From Saprospiraceae bacterium (lineage in GTDB: Bacteria > Bacteroidota > Bacteroidia > Chitinophagales > Saprospiraceae): a stretch of 64,000 nt of DNA. Made by a program: the position numbers and the translations under genes. Below the pieces are notes generated by a model, which was given only the letters and a program-made list of their open reading frames with translations, ran no database searches and was not told the origin of the DNA. Positions 57,148-64,000 of the stretch are shown here, one piece after another. How positions within the stretch are numbered: position 1 is the stretch's first letter; each line of letters begins with the position of its first letter. The stretch covers positions 186,001-250,000 of the forward strand of contig JANQSS010000205.1 in NCBI GenBank assembly GCA_028279185.1. Reading direction: 5' to 3'.

Positions 57148-58537
57148 TTAAGCGCATATTTTTCGACAACATTATTTTATTATTATCATCAATAATCAGG
57201 CATTCGACATTCTCCAACTGATTTACGAAAGCAAGGCCATTTTTCGCGCCTATAACAAATACGGCAGTTGCTAATGCATCCGCTAATTCTGCATCAGGAC
57301 AAACAATGCTAACACTTTTTAGACCACGCACAGGGTGGCCCGTACGTGGGTCAATAATATGTGCGTATTTCACATTATCGATGAAGATAAATCGTTCATA
57401 ATTGCCTGATGTTACCATTGCTAAGTCATTCAAATCAACATACGCTATGAAAGGTTTTTCTTTGCTTGGGTCGGCAATACCAATTTTCCATGAATTACCA
57501 TTGACCGGTGCTCCCCATGCACACAGATCTCCTCCTGCGTTGACAATGCCATTTTTGACACCATTATTTATCAGAAACTTTTTTGCCATATTGGCGGCAT
57601 ATCCTTTACCGATAGCCCCAAAGCCGATTTTCATTCCCACTTTTTTTAAAAATACGGATGTGTCAAGTGGATTCAATAAAATGTCCTTATAATTTATGAG
57701 CTGAACAGAGCGTGATACTTCTTCTTCTGATGGCATATCATTCGTGCTTCCATCGAAGGTATATATATGATTTATTGAGGCAAATGAGATATCAAATGCT
57801 CCTCCTGTCAACCGTGATACTTTAATACTTCTTTCTATTAAACCATATAGTTCTGTATCCACTTTCACAGGCGATAAGCCGGCATTGGTATTTATTTTTG
57901 ATGTTTGTGAATGGTGATCCCATGATGAAATTAGTTTTTCAATCCGCCGGATTTCCAATTCTGCTTTTGCAATAAGTTCATTGGCGTTCACTTCAGGTGA
58001 TGTTACAATTGTGATCTCGAAAGGCGATCCCATAGCTGCGAACGAATGAGTTGTCGATTGGTTTTTAGGCTTAATTTTGGATTCTAAATACGCCAAGAAC
58101 GGCAAAGATCCTCCAGGCTTATAGTTTGCTGTAGCGATAATCTGACCACTTGCATTAAGTAAGACCGCCAGCGGGAATATGCCCTTTTCATTATACGTAG
58201 CGGCCAATTGTTCATTTTGTCGGATTTGCTCATTAGGTAATGCATTTCTTTTGTAGCGCGGAAAATCGACTAAAACACTGATTAAATTTTGGGCTGCATA
58301 GGATTTATAACTTACGGAATTAAAAATTTCCTGTTTCATTTTCATACAAGGCTTACACCAGTCTGAACCAGAGAAGTAGAGAAGAACTGATTTATCCTCT
58401 TTTTTTGCCGTTTGCAGAGCATGTTCAAAATCGGTTTCCCACACAAAGAAAGCTGACTGTTGTGCTCTACTGACAATCGATAACAACAACCAACTCATTA
58501 CAAGAGTAAATTTAAAATTCAGCTTAGGAGTAAACAT
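57137..58537 (-). CDS. apbE: Periplasmic thioredoxin-ApbE fusion (FAD:protein FMN transferase)
   Basis: A 466-residue protein from ATG 58537; a TTG at 58576 and an ATG at 58564 extend it before the signal peptide. After the signal (LLLSIVSRAQQ) a thioredoxin domain has the active-site pair Cys61-Lys-Pro-Cys64 (SDWCKPCM). From about residue 155 an ApbE domain follows: FAAMGSPFEITI, GGAFDIS, IVNAGGDLCAWG, HIIDPRTGHPV and the metal ligand in DALATAVFVIG. ApbE moves FMN from FAD to a Thr or Ser in a Dxx(S/T)GA(S/T) motif. The start overlaps the Rieske-like gene by 14 bp. The thioredoxin part could reduce partners in the periplasm. Confidence 0.93.
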   Translation of the reverse strand: MFTPKLNFKFTLVMSWLLLSIVSRAQQSAFFVWETDFEHALQTAKKEDKSVLLYFSGSDWCKPCMKMKQEIFNSVSYKSYAAQNLISVLVDFPRYKRNALPNEQIRQNEQLAATYNEKGIFPLAVLLNASGQIIATANYKPGGSLPFLAYLESKIKPKNQSTTHSFAAMGSPFEITIVTSPEVNANELIAKAELEIRRIEKLISSWDHHSQTSKINTNAGLSPVKVDTELYGLIERSIKVSRLTGGAFDISFASINHIYTFDGSTNDMPSEEEVSRSVQLINYKDILLNPLDTSVFLKKVGMKIGFGAIGKGYAANMAKKFLINNGVKNGIVNAGGDLCAWGAPVNGNSWKIGIADPSKEKPFIAYVDLNDLAMVTSGNYERFIFIDNVKYAHIIDPRTGHPVRGLKSVSIVCPDAELADALATAVFVIGAKNGLAFVNQLENVECLIIDDNNKIMLSKNMRLNEE

Positions 58538-58994
58538 GAAGGAGATTTCCGTCAAGTGAAACATTAAAAATATCAAGACCTCTAAATCCTAAGTTGTTTT
58601 TTGTTGTTGTGCCATTTCCCTGTCGATCAAATGTTGCACCATGAGCCAAACAGTAAAATTCCTTTCCATCCCAGATGACACGCGGAATCCATTCATCGCT
58701 ACAAATTTTTGAAGCGGCAAGGTATTTTTCATCATCGGTGAACACGATTATTACATCTTTATAAAATGCATACTCACCTGGTGTTTTTAGTTTCTGATAT
58801 GTGGGTGTATTTAGATCGATAACAAAGTCAACAGGTTCTTGGCTTGGATTAATAAAACTATCAGTTCGTAAACTTGTTGTTTCATTCGCGGCTGTTGCAA
58901 GTCGATCAGCCTGATTGCAACTACCTGTGCACATCAAGGAGAATGCAATACCCGCCCCTATTGGAATGGTCTGCAAAAATTCTTTTCTTGTCAT
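58524..58994 (-). CDS. Rieske-like lipoprotein with altered cluster motif
   Basis: A 156-residue protein with signal MTRKEFLQTIP and a lipobox-like TGSC (Cys26). The mature part has a Rieske-type fold: IVFTDDEKYLAASKIC, then EFYCLAHGATFD. The second ligand pair, Cys115-Leu-Ala-His118, is intact. The first is Cys98-Ser-Asp100 instead of Cys-x-His. The cluster may be lost, or an Asp may take the His position. It lies between the propeller gene and the thioredoxin-ApbE gene with short spacing, so a shared redox role is likely. Confidence 0.82.
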   Translation of the reverse strand: MTRKEFLQTIPIGAGIAFSLMCTGSCNQADRLATAANETTSLRTDSFINPSQEPVDFVIDLNTPTYQKLKTPGEYAFYKDVIIVFTDDEKYLAASKICSDEWIPRVIWDGKEFYCLAHGATFDRQGNGTTTKNNLGFRGLDIFNVSLDGNLLHVYS

Positions 58995-59005
58995 GATTAT
59001 TATTT

Positions 59006-60373
59006 TTAAAGTCGAATTATTTTTTTTGTCAAACGGCCTTTACTACCATACTGAATAGACAGTAGATACATTCCTGGGGTGCATGTTTCACATTTTAAAT
59101 CAATCGTGTTGTTGCGTTGAGAAAGTTCTGTTTTAACTTTTCGACCATCCATTGTCAGAAACTCCACTGCTAATTCATGCGCCGAATCATCTAAGTCTAA
59201 TTCAATATGTAGTACGTCGTTAGTCCATGGGTTTGGGAAAATGTCGATTGTATTTTTGTAAAGAACATTGGCGGTGGCTGAAATTTGTACATAAGGACTT
59301 ATATGGGTTATTTCGTAGATACCACCAGTCACATAATAGGGTGTATACATCCGCATCGTATCGTCATTACGGCCGATGCCCGAAGTCAACATTGCTGTTG
59401 CTCCTGAAATGGCATCGACTACCGTACCCGTTTTTATCCATTTTGCGCCATCCCATTCATACTCAAATAAATCGTCCGCAGGACCATTGAAGTAATCGGA
59501 CGTCGTCGTATAAACTCGATTACTACCATCAGCTTGCAATTTGGCTAGATGAATGTCGCCTCTATGGCTCGTAGAATCAATGACGGTGCGCGTCCACGAT
59601 GCACCCGTCCAGGTGTATTCCCATCTGCCACCTGGGCCATCCGTGGTATTGACATATACGCGATACGTATTGTCATTTCGACCATCTGCAATTTGAACAG
59701 CATCTGTCCAACTATCAGGAGGACAGAGGAAATCGCTCTGATCGAAAGAAGATCCAGACCAACTTAACTCGTTGAGACAGCTCGTATTCATAACCATTCG
59801 ATTTATCCCGTCGTTTCGTGCGTTTCCGATGTCTCCGCTTACCTCATGATAATCTCCATTAATTATAGCGTTGGACCATGAGGAACCATTCCATGACCAT
59901 TCGTGTAAACCGTAGGTGCCAGAAATGTAAAGTCTATTTAGGCCATCATTTCTCGCATCACCCACAACGACACCTGTGTTGCGATCAGGCGCATTACCAA
60001 TTACATTAATATTCCATGTCCCGCTACTGAAAAATGCTTCGAATATTCGCCCTGCTGGAGCCCATTCTGCGAAATATATACGCGTTATTCCATCATTTCT
60101 GGCCTCCCCAGCAGCTATGTGCATTAAATCATTAATTGGACCTGGGTGAACTGAATTACTCAATGTCCAAATGTTTACGTCATGTGTCCACTCATAAACA
60201 CCGCCATTTTTTGTTGTTACATATAGTCGCTGGGTACCATCATTTTGCCCATCAGCCAAAACAAGGTCATAGGCTTCTGGAGTTGGGCATTGTCCTATTT
60301 CGACAACGTGCCATTGTTGACCAATCAATATGGATGGCCAAATTAAAGCAAGGAGTAAGGTGTATTTTTTCAT
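59006..60373 (-). CDS. Secreted seven-bladed propeller with T9SS tail and flavinylation motif
   Basis: A 455-residue exported protein (signal ending LIGQQ). Seven repeats of about 47 residues carry the pattern G-x-A-R-N-D-G-x-x-R-x-Y (at about 39, 88, 137, 182, 229, 278 and 332) and form a likely beta-propeller. The last 80 residues are a type-A T9SS sorting domain (IDIFPNPWTNDVLHIEL, MDGRKV, GMYLLSIQYGSKGRLTKKIIRL in pieces). Before the seventh repeat lies VVDAISGATAML; residues Asp320, Ser323, Gly324, Ala325 and Thr326 match Dxx(S/T)GA(T/S), the ApbE target motif. The ApbE fusion is encoded two genes downstream. It could be a surface flavoprotein. Confidence 0.85.
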   Translation of the reverse strand: MKKYTLLLALIWPSILIGQQWHVVEIGQCPTPEAYDLVLADGQNDGTQRLYVTTKNGGVYEWTHDVNIWTLSNSVHPGPINDLMHIAAGEARNDGITRIYFAEWAPAGRIFEAFFSSGTWNINVIGNAPDRNTGVVVGDARNDGLNRLYISGTYGLHEWSWNGSSWSNAIINGDYHEVSGDIGNARNDGINRMVMNTSCLNELSWSGSSFDQSDFLCPPDSWTDAVQIADGRNDNTYRVYVNTTDGPGGRWEYTWTGASWTRTVIDSTSHRGDIHLAKLQADGSNRVYTTTSDYFNGPADDLFEYEWDGAKWIKTGTVVDAISGATAMLTSGIGRNDDTMRMYTPYYVTGGIYEITHISPYVQISATANVLYKNTIDIFPNPWTNDVLHIELDLDDSAHELAVEFLTMDGRKVKTELSQRNNTIDLKCETCTPGMYLLSIQYGSKGRLTKKIIRL

Positions 60374-60379
60374 GATTGA

Positions 60380-61582
60380 TTATTTTAAATTAAATGTCGC
60401 AGATAGACTGAAAATGTAAGCCGACAAGCCATCAGAGCGTTGGTAGGTTGCATACCGCCCTTCAACTTTCTTCCATGTAGCCATCTGGGTTTTATTATTA
60501 TTTCGATTTCTACATAATATTCCGCCCACAGGAGCGTATCGGATTCCAATACCAATTTTATGACTTGTAAATGCTGACAGGTCGTAATCGGAACTATAAA
60601 ACTTTTGGCTAGAAAGATGTGTGTCAATTGGGTTGAAGTACTTTGATGAACTTTGCTTATGAAATCTATAAAATGGAGAAAGAGTTAAAAACGGGATTGT
60701 TTTAATGGGAAGCTCCAAATCAATCGTGGATGCTCGTATGTCGAAATTGTCAAAATAATAACGATAGTAAAGTCGGGCAATAAGAAAGTCCGAGACATAA
60801 TAATTTAAACGAAGACCGATTGGAATTTTGTTACGGTTTCGCGGAAGAGCTTCCGTTTTTGGAAATCGTTGATCTTGAAAATAAACTCGATGAAATGGGG
60901 TGGCAAGTAGCCCATTTTGAATGATTATGCCACTGCTCAAAGCAAGTTGAGCACGCCGGGAAAGTACCTGCGAAAAGACGATTGCACCATCATGAATAGA
61001 GCGCCAATCGCTGCTATCTATTGGGACACCTCGACGCAGTTCAACGGGAAATATCAATGCCCATTTATCCGAATAATGTTGGTAAGCAAGACTAAGTTCC
61101 GTGTTTTCATTGTTAAAAAGCTTACTCACAGAAAAACCACCTGAATACGATGTAACATCCCACTCCGTAGAATACCCGGCATTAACACCGACAGTCCAAT
61201 CATTTATTTTTTGACTAATTCCGGCATTGAAATAGATTCGATCATCGACAATAGATGCGGATGAAATGGAAGCAGGATTAATGTTGTCTGTTGACGCAGA
61301 TGTGTAATGATCAATGCCTACAGAAAATGTTATGGATGACTCGTTGACAGGGACCGTTACTGTTAATTTTCCGACATGATCAGTAAGATATTCGCTTCCC
61401 ATGCCACCTAAAACTGGCGAGTGATCTCCGTCTTGCTCGTAATAACTGTAAAGAAATTTTACTTCAATAGGATTTAATATTTTGTCATATTTATTTGAAT
61501 CCACATTGATATTTGAGTGGTTTTGCGCGGTATTTTGTTTAACATTTAACATAGTAATGACTATTAAAACTAGGGTACGCAT
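60380..61582 (-). CDS. DUF3570 outer-membrane protein
   Basis: A 400-residue exported protein. The start of the mature part, VKFLYSYYEQDGDHSPVLGG, and the YTSASTDNINPASIS segment are typical of DUF3570. It ends in an amphipathic strand (FSLSATFNLK) and has many others, so it should be an outer-membrane barrel. DUF3570, DUF4266 and ApbE commonly occur together. It lies 6 bp before the propeller gene and 12 bp after the anti-sigma-like gene. It may let electrons or the flavin protein cross the outer membrane, but this is inference. Confidence 0.85.
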   Translation of the reverse strand: MRTLVLIVITMLNVKQNTAQNHSNINVDSNKYDKILNPIEVKFLYSYYEQDGDHSPVLGGMGSEYLTDHVGKLTVTVPVNESSITFSVGIDHYTSASTDNINPASISSASIVDDRIYFNAGISQKINDWTVGVNAGYSTEWDVTSYSGGFSVSKLFNNENTELSLAYQHYSDKWALIFPVELRRGVPIDSSDWRSIHDGAIVFSQVLSRRAQLALSSGIIIQNGLLATPFHRVYFQDQRFPKTEALPRNRNKIPIGLRLNYYVSDFLIARLYYRYYFDNFDIRASTIDLELPIKTIPFLTLSPFYRFHKQSSSKYFNPIDTHLSSQKFYSSDYDLSAFTSHKIGIGIRYAPVGGILCRNRNNNKTQMATWKKVEGRYATYQRSDGLSAYIFSLSATFNLK

Positions 61583-61594
61583 GGTGTCAATATA

Positions 61595-62881
61595 TTAGTT
61601 GATCGAACCTTTAATACCTATACCAAAAAATAAAAACGTGTAGCGTTGATCAAGGACATAGTCATTGTGCGTAATCGATCCTGGCAGATAATTGATTCCT
61701 GAGTTAATATAAATCTGGTAACTTGGTGATAGTTTATATCTGGCAAAAAGGCTTGATATTATGCTTGCTCCAATGCGACTTTTATACACACGTCCTTCCT
61801 GATTTATCTGCATAAAATTTCCTTCTCCAAATTTCATTGCCGGAATTTCACCATTAACCCACTGATTTAGATTGAGTATAGAGCCGCACCGCAATCCTAA
61901 GCTCCAACGGTTCGTATTTTTAGTGTACGATATTAGTATTGGGACACCTATTTGTTCGATTGTATTGTAATGTGTCTTATTCCGGAGGGTATTTCGTTGT
62001 ACCAGTTCATTGGCTGTTCGAATGATTGAAGATGAGACGTGCTGATAGGATAATTTCTCGATGGTTTTTTGATAATGTATACCGGATGAAAGACTAAGTC
62101 GTTTTGCAAGTGGAAAGTTGACCAGTAAGCCGCCTGACCGTGACATGTTTCTACGTTCCAAAGAATTTCGTAAGATAACATAGTCCGATGCGCCTCCTGA
62201 TAGTTTTCTTATGGCATGTGAACCATTGAAGTATGCTGACCAAGAAATTGTGTTTATTGTGGAAGCTTCAATACTGTTAGCCGTCTTTAAGGGGTATAGC
62301 TGCTGCTCTGTAGGGAGCCTTGTAATACGGAATGGAAATAGGGTGGGCAGTTTGAGTAGTTCGATATTCGATTTTGTTTTAGGCGGTGCTTTTTGGAGTG
62401 TGTCGATATGTTGCATGGAGTTCGACTTATATTGTAATTCAAAAGCAAGGTTGGTTTTACGTTTTAAGAATTCATTTTGTTTTTGGCTTGATTTATGAAA
62501 ATTAGAAGAAACCTCTGAAACTAACCGAACGGTTTTATCGATCGGGTTTTCCTGATCTTTAGTGTCGTTTTTGATAGTATGCTGCACAATCATTTGAGTT
62601 AGTCGTTTTTTGTAATGTGCGGACTGTGGTTGAATAGGATCGTGATGTAAAACTGTGAATTTGCTTTGGCTTGCTTGAATGGCGGTGAACGTCATTACTG
62701 TACCGCAACCCGCAAAGAGACATAGCAATAGCATGGTGGTAAGTAGACGCCATTTTCGTCGCCGATTCGATGTGGCGGATCGCTTAGCATCGATTTTTTT
62801 CCATAACAATCCGGCGTCCAGATCTGATGGATATCGCTTTAGTCTATTCCTAATGTCATTGTCAAGGTGATCGGTATACAT
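61595..62881 (-). CDS. Membrane-anchored barrel-like protein, probable anti-sigma factor
   Basis: A 428-residue protein. A cytoplasmic stretch of 45 residues (DIRNRLKRYPSDLDAGLLWKKID) precedes one membrane helix (LLTTMLLLCLFAGCGTVMTF). A variable linker follows, then a C-terminal part with repeated amphipathic strands (GLLVNFPLAKRLSLSSGIHYQ, RIGASIISSLFARYKLSPSYQIYINSG in pieces) as in PorT-like barrels. Its start overlaps the ECF sigma gene by 43 bp, the usual link of a sigma/anti-sigma pair. No classical anti-sigma domain is recognisable. Confidence 0.7.
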   Translation of the reverse strand: MYTDHLDNDIRNRLKRYPSDLDAGLLWKKIDAKRSATSNRRRKWRLLTTMLLLCLFAGCGTVMTFTAIQASQSKFTVLHHDPIQPQSAHYKKRLTQMIVQHTIKNDTKDQENPIDKTVRLVSEVSSNFHKSSQKQNEFLKRKTNLAFELQYKSNSMQHIDTLQKAPPKTKSNIELLKLPTLFPFRITRLPTEQQLYPLKTANSIEASTINTISWSAYFNGSHAIRKLSGGASDYVILRNSLERRNMSRSGGLLVNFPLAKRLSLSSGIHYQKTIEKLSYQHVSSSIIRTANELVQRNTLRNKTHYNTIEQIGVPILISYTKNTNRWSLGLRCGSILNLNQWVNGEIPAMKFGEGNFMQINQEGRVYKSRIGASIISSLFARYKLSPSYQIYINSGINYLPGSITHNDYVLDQRYTFLFFGIGIKGSIN

Positions 62882-63423
62882 TTAGCGTAAGATTTATAGT
62901 TTTTTAATTTTCTCCTGAGTATAGACTTTGCTCTTGTTAATTGCGATCGTGATGTACTTTCGCTAATTGATAATATTTGAGAAATTTCTTTATGACTAAA
63001 CCCGTCAATGACATATAAATTAAATACTTGTCGATATCCATCTGGAATTTTTGAAATAATATTTAATAAATCTTCTTCTTGTAACTTATCCACTACATCA
63101 ATTATCTTATTTTCCTGAATCTGAGCGGCTGCAGTAATATCTTCTGTCCGGGGGAACTTTCTTTTGTAATCACGCAACGCAGTACGAATGACGATCGTTC
63201 GCATCCAATAATATAGTTCTCCTTTTTTTTCATCGAATTGATCAATGTGATTAAATATTTTGATGAAAGCATCTTGTAGCACATCTTCAGCCTCCTCCCA
63301 GGTTCGCGCATACCGTCTGCTCACAGTCATCAATTCTGCTGCATATGTCTCCACAAGAAGACGTTCGAACGATTTGTCTCCCCGAAGGCATCCATGTACT
63401 ATGTCGATGTCGCGCTTATTCAC
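62839..63423 (-). CDS. ECF RNA polymerase sigma factor
   Basis: A 194-residue sigma-70 family protein. Region 2 has RYARTWEEAEDVLQDAFIKIFNHIDQFD, and region 4 has DGFSHKEISQILSISESTSRSQLTRAKSILRRKLK in pieces. No ATG precedes the domain; GTG 63423 is the only start after a stop at 63430. It follows a small lipoprotein gene by 17 bp and leads the flavin/redox operon, which it likely controls. Confidence 0.93.
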   Translation of the reverse strand: MNKRDIDIVHGCLRGDKSFERLLVETYAAELMTVSRRYARTWEEAEDVLQDAFIKIFNHIDQFDEKKGELYYWMRTIVIRTALRDYKRKFPRTEDITAAAQIQENKIIDVVDKLQEEDLLNIISKIPDGYRQVFNLYVIDGFSHKEISQILSISESTSRSQLTRAKSILRRKLKNYKSYAKCIPITLTMTLGID

Positions 63424-63440
63424 ATACGCTTATTGTCTTT

Positions 63441-63908
63441 TTAATTTTCTCGTATAGTGGCAAATTTTCCTTCAATTGGATACCAGGTTTGGTTGAAGGG
63501 TACATTTCCTTCAAATGTTCCAATGACATAGTCTCCACGATCACCGAAGTAATCGATCGAAATTGTAAAGGGGCACCCTTTGCATTCAAAAAAATCTATA
63601 TTGGTTTGATTTTCATCCAGCAGTATGGTTATATCGGCACGGTTAAACATTCCAGTCGATGTACCGTGAATGTTGAAAATAAATTGAGGTAATTCACCAG
63701 AATGAAAATTGAGAATTTGTGTTACATATAATGAGTCGTGGTTTTCAATCCAAGATTCAATATCCTTGATGTAATAATCGAAGCCGTTCAATGTAAATTC
63801 AAAATGCTCTTCCGGGTTTAGAGGAATATCTTCAATTGTAGTTGAGTCACTGTTCTCATGGCACCCCACAAGAAAAAGTGCCCAGAAGACTATAATGAAA
63901 TTCCGCAT
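63441..63908 (-). CDS. Small lipoprotein of unknown function
   Basis: A 155-residue lipoprotein (signal MRNFIIVFWALFLVGC, Cys16) with an acidic, beta-rich mature part (HFEFTLNGFDYYIKDIESWI) and a CKGC pair near the middle (FFECKGCPF). No family was recognised. It is 17 bp upstream of the sigma factor gene and probably the first gene of the operon. The 92 bp upstream to the window end show no clear promoter. Confidence 0.75.
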   Translation of the reverse strand: MRNFIIVFWALFLVGCHENSDSTTIEDIPLNPEEHFEFTLNGFDYYIKDIESWIENHDSLYVTQILNFHSGELPQFIFNIHGTSTGMFNRADITILLDENQTNIDFFECKGCPFTISIDYFGDRGDYVIGTFEGNVPFNQTWYPIEGKFATIREN

Positions 63909-64000
63909 AAGTCGAATTATGTTTCAATAACAATAGCCAAAATGTAGATGAAATGCTGCGTTGGATTGTCAGATTTTATTGACAAATGAAAAGAATCCAA

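Noticed and set aside
57137-58994. HGAT in the Rieske-like protein as a flavinylation site
   Set aside because: The motif needs Ser or Thr before Gly-Ala and an upstream Asp; here it is His, in the cluster-binding loop.

Overview
The window looks like chromosomal DNA from a Bacteroidota bacterium, most likely a Saprospirales-type marine or sediment lineage. The evidence is AT-rich DNA without clear Shine-Dalgarno sites, many lipoproteins with a Cys lipobox, a type IX secretion cargo with a type-A sorting tail and another with a gliding-motility-type (type-B) tail, propeller/Y_Y_Y sensor kinases, and ECF sigma factors next to envelope proteins. The lineage is inferred from gene content, not from a marker gene phylogeny. 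I found no rRNA, tRNA, CRISPR array or prophage.

Region 1 (1-16.9 kb) is a glycan-use neighbourhood. On the minus strand lie a glycosidase fused to a probable outer-membrane barrel, a carbohydrate-binding surface lipoprotein with five near-identical 468-bp modules, and the start of another lipoprotein cut by the window edge. Opposite them are a membrane-tethered propeller/LuxR regulator, a propeller histidine kinase with its response regulator, a lone LytTR protein and a sodium:solute symporter.

Region 2 (17-30 kb) holds a TM2/TPR/SHOCT protein, then a CBS protein, a BamA-like barrel and NAD kinase, a bidirectional terminator, a large secreted subtilase, a type-B T9SS cargo and thrS. Region 3 (30-31 kb) is a REP-associated tyrosine transposase (RAYT) with its palindromes on both sides. 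A third copy of the palindrome sits 14 kb away at 16857-16906.

Region 4 (31-53.6 kb) is mixed: a sulfotransferase, a WlbB/WlbA-like nucleotide-sugar pair, queG, an M16 peptidase, a VOC protein, a TIGR04283-like glycosyltransferase, a VanX-like dipeptidase, ligA, metH, ridA, an alpha/beta hydrolase and an S74-type fibre protein.

Region 5 (53.6-64 kb) ends with a tightly packed minus-strand operon: lipoprotein, ECF sigma factor, membrane-anchored barrel protein (probable anti-sigma), DUF3570 outer-membrane protein, seven-bladed propeller with a T9SS tail, Rieske-like lipoprotein, periplasmic thioredoxin-ApbE fusion and a DUF4266 lipoprotein. The propeller carries a DAISGAT motif that matches the ApbE flavinylation consensus. 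I propose this operon encodes a secreted flavin/redox system under ECF control; it is the most interesting locus in the window. The mobile RAYT/REP family is second.
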